Assembly: GCA_903898215.1 (NCBI GenBank)
Contig: CAIUEQ010000029.1
Coordinates: 1 to 11,196, forward strand
Origin: an uncultured Bacteroidota bacterium
GTDB taxonomy: Bacteria > Bacteroidota > Bacteroidia > UKL13-3
Direction of reading: 5' to 3'
DNA length: 11,196 bases
A program made the position numbers and the translations under genes. The notes under the pieces are model-generated. The model saw nothing but the letters and a program-made list of their open reading frames with translations. It searched no databases and had not been told where the DNA came from. Within the stretch, counting starts at the first letter, position 1. Each line of letters begins with the position of its first letter. Positions 5,045-11,196 of the stretch are shown piece after piece.

Positions 5045-7015
5045 ATGAATAGAAGTTATTACCAAAACACAACAGACAAATTTTTATTAGAAGACGCAAA
5101 TTCAATTTTCGGACATCTTGCAAAAAATCACCAACACGATCTAGAAGACCAGCAAAAAAATGCTTGGCTCAAACAAATTGACTTTTTAAAATCGAGGCTA
5201 AAAGACATACAAGGAAATCTTTACTTTGAATTTTCCATTCCACGAATGGGCAAAAGAGTTGACAACATTTTAATTTTAAATAATTTCATTTTTGTAATTG
5301 AGTTTAAAGTTGGCGACAATCATTACACGAAAGATGCACAATACCAAACAATAGATTATTGCCTTGACTTGTTAAACTTTCATGATGGAAGCCACGACAA
5401 AACAATCGTTCCAATTTTAGTCGCAACAAAAGCACCAAATGAAACGAACAATTTTCAAAATGCAATTCGTTTAGATAATTGTGTTCTTTGCAATGCGGAC
5501 AATTTTGAAAGCACTCTAAAGAACATTTTAGCAACTCAAACTGCAACACAAAATATAAATATTTATGATTGGGAAAACAGCACATACAAACCAACACCGA
5601 CAATAATTGAAGCAGCGCAAGCACTCTACAAAGGGCACAACGTTCAAGAAATATCTCGAAGTGATTCAGGTGCAATAAATCTTTCCCGAACAGCAAAAAC
5701 AATCAATAACATTATTGAAACTGCGAAAACGAAAAAACAAAAATCAATATGTTTTCTCACAGGCGTTCCGGGCGCTGGAAAAACATTGGCAGGTTTGAAT
5801 ATTGCAAATGAACGACTAAAAGCAGACGAATCCGAACACTCTGTTTTTCTTTCAGGAAACGGACCTTTGGTTGACGTATTAAGAGAAGCTTTAACACGAG
5901 ACTCCGTTTTAACAGCAAAAGAAAATGGAGAAAAATTAAAACGAACAGACGCAGAACGTGAAGCAAAAGCTTTTATTCAAAATATTCACCATTTTAGAGA
6001 CGACAACTTAAAAACTGAGAAAGCACCAATAGAAAAGGTTGTCGTTTTTGATGAAGCCCAAAGAGCTTGGCAAAAGGAACAAGTTTCAAAGTTTATGAAA
6101 ACAAAAAAAGGAATTGAATACTTTGATATGTCCGAGCCAGAATATTTGATTAGCGTAATGAATCGCCACGAAGATTGGTGCACAATTGTTTGTTTAATTG
6201 GTGGGGGACAAGAAATCAACACTGGCGAAGCTGGAGTTTCAGAATGGATTGAATCATTAAAACAAAAATATTCTGATTGGAATATTTATTATTCGGACAA
6301 AATTCTAAGTGAAAAGACAACTTACTTAAACGATGAAGAACTTTTAAACTGGCTCCAAACAAACGGAATCAAAGAAACAGATTTACATTTAGCTGTTTCA
6401 GTGCGTTCGTTTAGAAGTGAAAAAATTGCTTTGTTCGTTCAATATGTTTTAGAAAACCAAAGCGAACAAGCAAAATATCTATTTAATTCATTCAAAGACA
6501 ACTATCCAATATTTCTAACAAGAAACTTAAATACAGCGAAAAATTGGTTAAAACAAAAAGCTAAAGGAACGGAAAGAATTGGTGTTGTTGCAAGTTCAGG
6601 CGGTCGCAGATTACGTGCTGACGGAATTGATGTTAAAAATGAAATTGAACCTGCAAATTGGTTTCTAAATGGTAAAGACGATGTTCGTTCATCCTATTAC
6701 CTTGAAGAGATTGCTACTGAATTTGACATACAAGGTTTAGAAATAGACTTTACTTGTGTTGCTTGGGATATCAATTTATTTCACAACAACGATGAATGGA
6801 ATTACCAGAATTTTAAAGGTTCAAAATGGCAAAACATTAATCAAGATTCTGCAAAAAAATATCTATTAAATTCGTATCGTGTTTTGTTGACACGTGCTAG
6901 ACAAGGAATGATTATTTTTATTCCTGAAGTTGACGACATGGACACAACTAGACCAAAAGAGCATTACGACAAGACATTTGAATATTTTAAACAATGTGGC
7001 CTAACAATAATCTAA
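5045..7015 (+). CDS. Nuclease-helicase fusion, DUF2075 (Schlafen group 3) family
   Basis: A 656-residue cytoplasmic enzyme. The N-terminal domain (about 55-165) reads as a RecB-like PD-(D/E)xK nuclease: Asp73, then E86-F-K88 at the end of the hydrophobic strand, then Q101-x3-Y105 in the following helix. A superfamily 1 helicase follows: Walker A GVPGAGKT (240-247), Walker B VVVFDEAQ (332-339), IGGGQ (385-389), SVRSFRSEK (452-460), DIQGLEIDF (561-569; the QGLE motif as in UvrD-like motif V), and YRVLLTRARQG (611-621, motif VI arginine). All key residues are present, so the enzyme looks intact. I infer ATP-driven translocation on nucleic acid coupled to cleavage. Nuclease plus helicase in one chain is a known anti-phage design; Nhi of Staphylococcus is, from memory, comparable. 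The gene stands alone, between repeat-bearing gaps. The helicase family is sure, the nuclease likely, the defence role inferred. Confidence 0.94.
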   Translation: MNRSYYQNTTDKFLLEDANSIFGHLAKNHQHDLEDQQKNAWLKQIDFLKSRLKDIQGNLYFEFSIPRMGKRVDNILILNNFIFVIEFKVGDNHYTKDAQYQTIDYCLDLLNFHDGSHDKTIVPILVATKAPNETNNFQNAIRLDNCVLCNADNFESTLKNILATQTATQNINIYDWENSTYKPTPTIIEAAQALYKGHNVQEISRSDSGAINLSRTAKTINNIIETAKTKKQKSICFLTGVPGAGKTLAGLNIANERLKADESEHSVFLSGNGPLVDVLREALTRDSVLTAKENGEKLKRTDAEREAKAFIQNIHHFRDDNLKTEKAPIEKVVVFDEAQRAWQKEQVSKFMKTKKGIEYFDMSEPEYLISVMNRHEDWCTIVCLIGGGQEINTGEAGVSEWIESLKQKYSDWNIYYSDKILSEKTTYLNDEELLNWLQTNGIKETDLHLAVSVRSFRSEKIALFVQYVLENQSEQAKYLFNSFKDNYPIFLTRNLNTAKNWLKQKAKGTERIGVVASSGGRRLRADGIDVKNEIEPANWFLNGKDDVRSSYYLEEIATEFDIQGLEIDFTCVAWDINLFHNNDEWNYQNFKGSKWQNINQDSAKKYLLNSYRVLLTRARQGMIIFIPEVDDMDTTRPKEHYDKTFEYFKQCGLTII

Positions 7016-7032
7016 TAAATGCCCTCGGTGTT

Positions 7033-7055
7033 CGCGCTAACATCTTGTTAGTGCG
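7033..7055 (+). terminator. 10-bp hairpin after the nuclease-helicase gene
   Basis: CGCGCTAACA (7033-7042) pairs with TGTTAGTGCG (7046-7055) around the loop TCT: ten pairs, one of them G-U. It starts 17 bases after the stop at 7015 and is followed by AATTTATT, a weak U-rich tail. Part of the right arm could instead pair as GTGC with GCAC (7064-7067). Likely a terminator, or a member of a palindromic repeat family. Confidence 0.55.
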
Positions 7056-7109
7056 AATTTATTGCACACTGTTAAATAATCAACAAGTGTTAAGTAAAAA
7101 ACGCTTCTC

Positions 7110-7127
7110 TTCCGATAATTATCGGAA
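7110..7127. repeat. Perfect 18-base palindrome
   Basis: TTCCGATAATTATCGGAA is fully self-complementary about the point between 7118 and 7119. Lying between the convergent 3' ends of the helicase gene and ffh, it could act as a terminator for either strand (on the minus strand a T-rich run, 7096-7101, follows eight bases further on). From memory, palindromes of the CCGATAnnTATCGG kind are common in Bacteroidota intergenic DNA. Confidence 0.6.
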
Positions 7128-7140
7128 AACCTCGATGTAA

Positions 7141-7170
7141 CAATCATCAAATCATCTCATCGTCACATCT
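7141..7170 (-). repeat. TGATGATTTGATAAT-type repeat, short, inverted copy
   Basis: The plus strand reads CAATCATCAAATCATCTCAT and continues with CGTCACATCT, the inverse of the TTTGATGAT and GATGTGA words seen at 4801-4884. It lies between the 18-base palindrome and the ffh stop codon, oriented so that the TGATGA form is on the ffh strand. Confidence 0.5.
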
Positions 7171-7181
7171 ACAAATCAATC

Positions 7182-8510
7182 CTATTTCATAAACGGCAAC
7201 TTGGGCATTGATCTTCCTGTTCCCTGAAACTTATTCATGGTGCGCATCATTTTACGCATCTCTTCAAATTGCTTCAGTAAATTATTTACGTGTTGAATGT
7301 CTGTTCCACTTCCCATTGCAATCCTTTTTCTTCGTGAGCCATTTATTATATCAGGATTTTTTCTTTCCTGCGGTGTCATCGAATGAATGATTGATTCTGT
7401 ATCTTTAAATGCATCATCACTGATATCGATATCTTTTATTGCCTTGCCAATTCCGGGTATCATTCCAACAAGATCTTTTAGGTTTCCCATTTTTTTGATC
7501 TGCTGAATTTGGGTAAGAAAATCTTCAAACGTAAACTGATCTTTTAATAATTTCTTTTGGATAATTGCAGCTTCATCTTCATCAAAAACCTGTTGTGCTT
7601 TTTCAACCAAACTTACAATATCTCCCATCCCCAAAATTCGTTGCGCCATACGGTCGGGATGAAAAACATCTAATGCTTCCATCTTCTCACCTGTTCCAAC
7701 AAATTTGATAGGTTTATTTACAACCGACTTGATAGAAAGTGCAGCTCCACCTCGAGTATCACCATCTAATTTGGTAAGTATTACTCCGCTAAAATCCAAT
7801 ACATCGTTAAAAGCTTTTGCAGTATTTACAGCATCCTGACCAGTCATCGCATCCACTACAAATAAAATTTCCTGTGGTTTCAATGCCGATTTGATATCAC
7901 CGATCTCACGCATCATCACTTCATCAATACTTAAACGACCGGCAGTATCCACTATCAAAACTCCAATATTTTCGGCACGTGCAGCCTTCAACGCATTTTC
8001 TGCTATCTTAACAGGATTGGTATTTCCTTCTTCAAAAAATACCGGAACTTCAATTTGTTGTCCCAATACTTTTAATTGCTCGATTGCTGCCGGACGATAC
8101 ACATCGCAAGCAACCATCATCACACTCTTTCCTTTCTTCTTAAAAAATGCAGCAAGTTTTGCAGAGTGAGTTGTTTTTCCTGAACCTTGCAAACCGGCCA
8201 TCAATATAATAGCAGGGCTGCCTGTAATATTTACTTCAGCTGTTTTTCCTCCAAGTAAAATGGCAAGTTCATCACTTACAATTTTAACCATCAATTGTCC
8301 GGGAGAAACAGCAGTAAGCACATTTTGCCCTAATGCTTTTTCTTTAATCGTATCAGTAAACTGTTTGGCAATTTTATAATTCACATCGGCATCAATCATT
8401 GCTTTGCGAATCTCCTTCACGGTTTCGGCAACATTAATCTCCGTTATTTTTCCTTGACCTCTTAGAGTTTTAAATGCTCTTTCGAGTTTACTGCTTAAAC
8501 TATCGAACAT
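7182..8510 (-). CDS. ffh: Signal recognition particle protein Ffh (SRP54)
   Basis: The GTPase subunit of SRP; with 4.5S RNA it binds signal sequences as they leave the ribosome and delivers the complex to FtsY at the inner membrane. 442 residues, normal length. N domain about 1-95; G domain with GLQGSGKTT (106-114), the DVYRPAAIEQL insertion-box segment (136-146), DTAGR (188-192), TKLDGD (246-251) and GTGE (272-275); M domain about 295-430, rich in Met, with the RNA-binding SRRKRIAMGSG (392-402). The GNF variant of the first P-loop is not present; GQGSGKT-type is standard for Ffh. It is monocistronic here, divergent from the DCC-family gene. A weak -7 candidate, TATTTTCG, lies at 8532-8539 on its strand. 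Confidence 0.99.
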   Translation of the reverse strand: MFDSLSSKLERAFKTLRGQGKITEINVAETVKEIRKAMIDADVNYKIAKQFTDTIKEKALGQNVLTAVSPGQLMVKIVSDELAILLGGKTAEVNITGSPAIILMAGLQGSGKTTHSAKLAAFFKKKGKSVMMVACDVYRPAAIEQLKVLGQQIEVPVFFEEGNTNPVKIAENALKAARAENIGVLIVDTAGRLSIDEVMMREIGDIKSALKPQEILFVVDAMTGQDAVNTAKAFNDVLDFSGVILTKLDGDTRGGAALSIKSVVNKPIKFVGTGEKMEALDVFHPDRMAQRILGMGDIVSLVEKAQQVFDEDEAAIIQKKLLKDQFTFEDFLTQIQQIKKMGNLKDLVGMIPGIGKAIKDIDISDDAFKDTESIIHSMTPQERKNPDIINGSRRKRIAMGSGTDIQHVNNLLKQFEEMRKMMRTMNKFQGTGRSMPKLPFMK

Positions 8511-8540
8511 AATTGTATTATTTTTGGTGCGCGAAAATAA

Positions 8541-8579
8541 ATCAATTTGATGATTTGTTGATGTGCTAATTTAATGATG
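8541..8579 (+). repeat. TGATGATTTGATAAT-type repeat running into a start codon
   Basis: The plus strand carries ATCAATTTGATGATTTGTTG, then ATGTGCTAATTTAATGATG, made of the same words as the run at 4801. It fills most of the 63-base gap between divergent ffh and the DCC-family gene, and its end supplies the ATGATG in which translation of that gene starts. Confidence 0.6.
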
Positions 8580-8966
8580 GAAAATAATCCGATAATATTT
8601 TACGATGGACTATGCGGTTTATGTGATCGCAGTGTGCAGTTTATTATCAAAAATGACAAGAGAAAAAAGTTTCGTTTTGCAACACTTCAATCAGATTTTG
8701 CTGAGCAGATTTTAGGTGATGATGCAAATGCTGATACATTCATTTTATTTGAAAACGGAAAAATCATTACTCGATCAACTGCTGCTTTAAGAGTATGCAA
8801 AATATTAAGTGGAAAGCTGAGTTTGCTATATATTTTTATATTAGTTCCTGCTTTTATCAGAGATACTTTTTACGATTTAATTGCAAGAAACCGATACAAA
8901 TGGTTTGGCCATTTTGATGAATGTAAAATTCCTACTCCCGAACAAAAACAATTATTTATTTCTTAA
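8574..8966 (+). CDS. DCC-family thiol-disulfide oxidoreductase (DUF393)
   Basis: 130 residues, the usual size for the YuxK/DUF393 family. The signature is at the N terminus: FYDGLCGLC, with Cys14 and Cys17 forming the CxxC of the DxLCxxC motif, on a thioredoxin-like strand. Residues 31-43 (KKFRFATLQSDFA) and the C-terminal RNRYKWFG (105-112) are also family marks. A hydrophobic stretch, LSLLYIFILVPAFI (83-96), may touch the membrane. The family is named for its conserved DCC motif and is predicted to handle thiols; the natural substrate is not established. Starts at ATG 8574 or the next ATG at 8577. Divergent from ffh with 63 bases between them, so both promoters must lie in or near the repeat there. 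Family sure, function general. Confidence 0.93.
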   Translation: MMENNPIIFYDGLCGLCDRSVQFIIKNDKRKKFRFATLQSDFAEQILGDDANADTFILFENGKIITRSTAALRVCKILSGKLSLLYIFILVPAFIRDTFYDLIARNRYKWFGHFDECKIPTPEQKQLFIS

Positions 8967-9069
8967 AAACACATCGAGTAAAAAACATTTTCGATATCCA
9001 TCTAAAATTAATTGTACTGAATAAATCGTAATTTAGAAAAATGATAATTGAGTTTTAATAAATAAGCAC

Positions 9070-9408
9070 ATGAAAAAATACCTCTATATAATTTTATTTG
9101 TAACAAGCTTCTCATCAATATTAAAAGCGCAAAAGGTTTTTTCTGTAGATCATGAAAACCAAGCCGACTTAAAAGTTTTTGTTGTAAAATATGAAAATCA
9201 AGCCGACTTAAAAGTGTTTCAAGTGAAATTTGAAAACCAAGCTGATGACAATAACGGAAAATGGTTTTTTACGAAATATTCCAATCAGGCAAAAAAGAAA
9301 ATCTTTTTCGTGAAATATGAAAACCAGGCTGACCTCAAAATTTATTTCGTGGAGTATGAAAACCAAGCCGGATGGAGAAACAATTCCCTGAAAAATTTAT
9401 TGTATTAA
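9070..9408 (+). CDS. Secreted tandem-repeat protein (ENQAD repeats; DUF6150-like)
   Basis: 112 residues. A signal peptide (MKKYLYIILFVTSFSSILKAQ, approximate cut at 20/21) is followed by six repeats of about 13 residues that fill the mature protein: pattern K-(V/I)-(F/Y)-x-V-x-(Y/F)-E-N-Q-A-D-L. The units are residues 22-34, 35-47, 48-63 (with a 3-residue DNNG-type insert), 64-76 (diverged, YSNQAKK), 77-89 and 90-102, then a short tail RNNSLKNLLY. Each unit would give one beta strand and a turn with the Asn-Gln-Ala-Asp step, suggesting a small solenoid, propeller or barrel. I recall a Bacteroidota family of this kind under DUF6150, unverified. No function is known. No partner gene adjoins: 103 bases separate it from the upstream gene, and dnaJ faces it. 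Confidence 0.9.
   Translation: MKKYLYIILFVTSFSSILKAQKVFSVDHENQADLKVFVVKYENQADLKVFQVKFENQADDNNGKWFFTKYSNQAKKKIFFVKYENQADLKIYFVEYENQAGWRNNSLKNLLY
9133..9375 (+). repeat. 39-bp coding tandem repeat (six units)
   Basis: DNA behind the ENQAD repeats. Units share GAAAACCAAGCCGACTTAAA or close variants, spaced 39 bases apart except for one unit lengthened by 9 bases. Third-position differences between copies show that the array is not freshly duplicated. Confidence 0.85.
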
Positions 9409-9422
9409 TTTTTTATCAGAAG

Positions 9423-9464
9423 TCCACTTTTAGTATATGATTATTTGATAATTCTATAAGTGGA
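9423..9464. terminator. Weak candidate hairpin between convergent genes
   Basis: TCCACTT (9423-9429) and AAGTGGA (9458-9464) are perfect inverse copies with a 28-base spacer. It lies in the 160-base gap between the repeat-protein gene and dnaJ, which converge, so it could end either transcript. The loop is long and there is no T run, so this is weak. The rest of the gap shows no gene or known element. Confidence 0.25.
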
Positions 9465-9568
9465 TACGATGCTACTAGATATGAAATTTTCCTTCAGAGT
9501 TTCATAACAGCAACAGCTTCTCAACTCCGCTTGTAGTGACAAACTGAATTAACAAATTGAATCAGTTA

Positions 9569-10714
9569 TCAATGAAAATATTCTCTCATTTTATCGAAGA
9601 AACTTTTATCGTGTTTGCCTGGATGAGGAATAAAATTATCAGAGTTACGAAGTTTTTCAAGCAATTCTTTTTCTTCATTACTCAATTTTTGTGGTGTCCA
9701 AATATTGATGTGAACCAATTGATCGCCACGATGTGAAGTATTTAATTCAGGGATTCCTTTTCCACGTAAGCGAAGAATTTTTCCTCCTTGAGTACCGGCA
9801 TCTAATTTCAATTTCACTTTCCCATCAACGGTTGGCACTTCAACGTTTGTACCTATCGAAGCATCAATAAATGAAATGTGTAAATCGTACACAATATTAT
9901 TTCCTTCACGTTTTAATTGAGCATCTTCAATTTCTTCAATTAAGATAATCAGGTCGCCAGCGGGGCCTCCATTTGGACCAGCATTTCCTTTTCCACTCAT
10001 TGATAATTGCATTCCATCAGCAACACCTGCTGGAATATTTACTGAAACAATTTCTTCTTTCACCACCAATCCATCTGCACCAACACCTGAAGGTCGTTTA
10101 TCTACAATTTGTCCTGAACCATGGCAAGATGGACAAGCAGCAGTAGTTGCCATTTGACCTAAAAAAGTTTGAGTAACACGTCTAACCTGACCAGAGCCAC
10201 CGCAAGTTCCACAATTTTTAAATGTTAATCCTTCGGCTGTAACATGTCGATTGAATTTTAATTTTTTCTCAACACCTGAAGCAATTTCCTGTAAAGTTAA
10301 TTTCACTTTTATGCGAACATTTCCACCTCTCACACCTGCACTTCTTCGTCCTCCTCTTCCTCCGCCTCCACCGCCAAAAAATGAATCAAAAGGACTTCCA
10401 CCTCCATCACCAAAAACATCACCGAACTGAGAGAAAATATCATCCATATTCATATGATGTCCGCCACCATATCCACCTCCTGAAGCACCACCTGCACCTT
10501 TATGACCAAAGCGATCGTATTGTGCTTTTTTATTTGCATCACTTAATATTTCATAAGCTTCTGCAGCCTCCTTAAACTTTTCTTCCGACTCTTTATTTCC
10601 CGGATTTTTATCAGGATGAAATCTAATCGCTTGTTTTCTATAAGCTTTTTTTATCTCGTCAGCTGAAGCGTTTTTGTTAACTTCTAATATTTCGTAAAAA
10701 TCTCTTTTTGCCAT
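9569..10714 (-). CDS. dnaJ: Chaperone DnaJ (Hsp40) with a reduced zinc-finger region
   Basis: Co-chaperone that delivers unfolded proteins to DnaK and triggers its ATPase. 381 residues. J domain 1-70 with HPD at 33-35; a Gly/Phe-rich region about 72-130, with a Gly run at 114-119; then the zinc region; then the two substrate-binding beta domains and a C-terminal dimerisation segment. Standard DnaJ has four CxxCxGxG motifs making two zinc sites. Here only CGTCGGSG (168-175) and CPSCHGSG (194-201) exist. Where motif 1 is expected the sequence reads RHVTAEGLTFKN, and where motif 4 is expected it reads DKRPSGVGADGLV, with no cysteines. So site II is kept and site I, made of motifs 1 and 4, is gone. 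Both replacements are smooth and in frame, so it is not an error. From memory some Chitinophagales share this. Follows grpE. Confidence 0.98.
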   Translation of the reverse strand: MAKRDFYEILEVNKNASADEIKKAYRKQAIRFHPDKNPGNKESEEKFKEAAEAYEILSDANKKAQYDRFGHKGAGGASGGGYGGGHHMNMDDIFSQFGDVFGDGGGSPFDSFFGGGGGGRGGRRSAGVRGGNVRIKVKLTLQEIASGVEKKLKFNRHVTAEGLTFKNCGTCGGSGQVRRVTQTFLGQMATTAACPSCHGSGQIVDKRPSGVGADGLVVKEEIVSVNIPAGVADGMQLSMSGKGNAGPNGGPAGDLIILIEEIEDAQLKREGNNIVYDLHISFIDASIGTNVEVPTVDGKVKLKLDAGTQGGKILRLRGKGIPELNTSHRGDQLVHINIWTPQKLSNEEKELLEKLRNSDNFIPHPGKHDKSFFDKMREYFH

Positions 10715-10723
10715 TATTTTGAT

Positions 10724-10756
10724 TTGATGATTTTGTGATTTGATAATTTGATGATT
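10724..10756 (+). repeat. TGATGATTTGATAAT-type repeat, left copy in the grpE-dnaJ gap
   Basis: GATTTGATGATTTTGTGATT followed by TGATAATTTGATGATT, just upstream of the dnaJ start on the minus strand. Its AATTTGATGAT (10745-10755) is the exact inverse of ATCATCAAATT at 10824-10834, so the two copies in this gap could pair in the grpE-dnaJ transcript. Confidence 0.65.
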
Positions 10757-10798
10757 GCTTTTTCAAATTAATCAATACAACATTTTTAACTTAACTTA

Positions 10799-10853
10799 TT
10801 TGATGAAAGTGTATCATTATCTCATCATCAAATTTTCTAATTATCAAATTATT
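10799..10853 (-). repeat. TGATGATTTGATAAT-type repeat, inverted copy after grpE
   Basis: The plus strand reads TCTCATCATCAAATTTTCTA then ATTATCAAATTATTTA, the inverse of the repeat words elsewhere. It abuts the grpE stop codon (10853-10855). Together with 10724-10756 it forms an 11-base inverted repeat with a 68-base spacer. Confidence 0.65.
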
Positions 10854-11196
10854 TATTCGCCTACAACAACTTTTGCAAAGCGCACAACTTTATCATTTAA
10901 AAAATATCCATTCTCCAAAACGTCAACAACTTTACCTTTAGAATCCTCATTTGGTGCAGGAATACTTGTAACTGCTTCATGAAATTCGCTATCAAATTCA
11001 GAACCGAAACTTTCCATTTGCTTCAGGCCTTTTTGCATTAAGATATTTTTCAATTTGCCATTCACCAATTCAACACCTTCTTTCACAGAATTAATGTCTG
11101 CGGTATTTTGCATGGATTTCAATGCACGTTCAAAATCATCGAGTACCGGCAATAAAGCAACTAAAGTTTCCTGATTTGCAGATTTAAAAAGATCCA
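10853..11196 (-). CDS. grpE: Nucleotide exchange factor GrpE, C-terminal part (runs off window)
   Basis: GrpE releases ADP from DnaK to complete the Hsp70 cycle with DnaJ. The frame is open to the right edge; 113 residues are visible, so the start and the N-terminal coiled coil are outside. The visible part begins DLFKSANQETLVALLPVLDD, continuing to FERAL, where LLPVLDDFERAL is the standard family signature. It ends with the beta-wing domain: FDSEFHEAVTSIP, then GKVVDVLENGYFLNDKVVRF and AKVVVGE, matching the conserved FxPxxHEAV...V-x2-V-x2-GY-x-L-x-(D)-x-V-x-R-x-A-x-V-x-V pattern. It precedes dnaJ with 138 bases between, the classic grpE-dnaJ order, and the two are likely co-transcribed and heat-responsive. 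No frameshift is seen. Confidence 0.96.
   Translation of the reverse strand, partial: DLFKSANQETLVALLPVLDDFERALKSMQNTADINSVKEGVELVNGKLKNILMQKGLKQMESFGSEFDSEFHEAVTSIPAPNEDSKGKVVDVLENGYFLNDKVVRFAKVVVGE

Noticed and set aside
5304..6222. Three open frames on the minus strand, Leu- and Phe-rich
   Set aside because: They lie wholly inside the nuclease-helicase gene, whose frame has full catalytic motifs; the composition is that of reverse-complemented AT-rich coding DNA.
4990..7075. Possible integron-type cassette: GTTAGT near both ends of the nuclease-helicase interval (4993-4998 and 7047-7052)
   Set aside because: The flanks do not fit RYYYAAC or GTTRRRY core sites, and no integrase or second cassette is seen; a 6-base match is expected by chance.
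4797..7181. Target-site duplications or terminal inverted repeats that would mark a transposed unit around the nuclease-helicase gene
   Set aside because: I could find no direct repeat longer than about 7 bases at the two ends and no transposase; the low-complexity repeats also occur elsewhere.
7208..8169. Two plus-strand open frames of 60 and 92 codons
   Set aside because: Antisense to ffh, with no signal, motif or spacing to support a gene.
9481..9504. ATGAAA ... TTTCAT inverted repeat after the tandem-repeat protein gene
   Set aside because: Six AT-rich pairs around a 12-base spacer are expected by chance in DNA of this composition.
10381..10575. His-rich plus-strand open frame (possible metal-binding small protein)
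   Set aside because: It is the complement of the Gly-rich and J-domain coding part of dnaJ; the His codons arise from reverse-complemented Gly and Met codons.

Overview
The window comes from an AT-rich genome of the phylum Bacteroidota. Signs of this are the S16 protein with a long low-complexity C-terminal tail, the secreted tandem-repeat protein built on an ENQAD unit, many small signal-peptide or lipoprotein genes, the lack of clear Shine-Dalgarno sequences, and a promoter-like CATCTTTG box close to the Bacteroidota TAnnTTTG -7 element. A DnaJ with only two of the four zinc-binding motifs suggests, from memory only, a relative of the Chitinophagales. No stretch without a gene exceeds 300 bases. 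No rRNA, tRNA, CRISPR array or transposase was seen.

Layout. Positions 1-2882 (+) hold five small co-directional genes for envelope or exported proteins: the C-terminal part of an unknown protein, a lipoprotein that overlaps it by 8 bases, a thioredoxin-like lipoprotein with a WCSKC active site, an exported protein that is a relative of the first one, and an exported protein with a beta-rich C-terminal half. Their stop meets the stop of rimM exactly (2882/2883). Then rpsP-rimM lies on the minus strand (2883-4010), with a divergent exported beta-rich protein at 4146-4796. A large nuclease-helicase fusion gene (DUF2075, Schlafen group 3 type) stands alone at 5045-7015 between two repeat-bearing intergenic regions. 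It is the most obvious accessory gene and a plausible anti-phage or nucleic-acid surveillance enzyme. Next come ffh (minus), a DCC-family thiol oxidoreductase (plus), the exported tandem-repeat protein (plus), and grpE-dnaJ (minus), with grpE running off the right edge.

How they work together. The housekeeping genes are all about making and handling proteins: S16 and RimM (30S assembly), Ffh (co-translational targeting), and GrpE/DnaJ (Hsp70 co-chaperones). The left cluster looks like an envelope module that may include thiol chemistry, but its function cannot be read from the sequence.

Beyond genes, a TGATGATTTGATAAT-like low-complexity repeat appears in four intergenic gaps between 4797 and 10853, in both orientations, and not in the left cluster. 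A perfect 18-base palindrome and a 10-bp hairpin lie between the helicase gene and ffh. A 12-base inverted repeat spans the zero-gap convergent junction at 2882/2883. I see no proof of a wholly new system. The best candidates are the solitary nuclease-helicase, the left envelope cluster with its related gene pair, and the dispersed repeat family.
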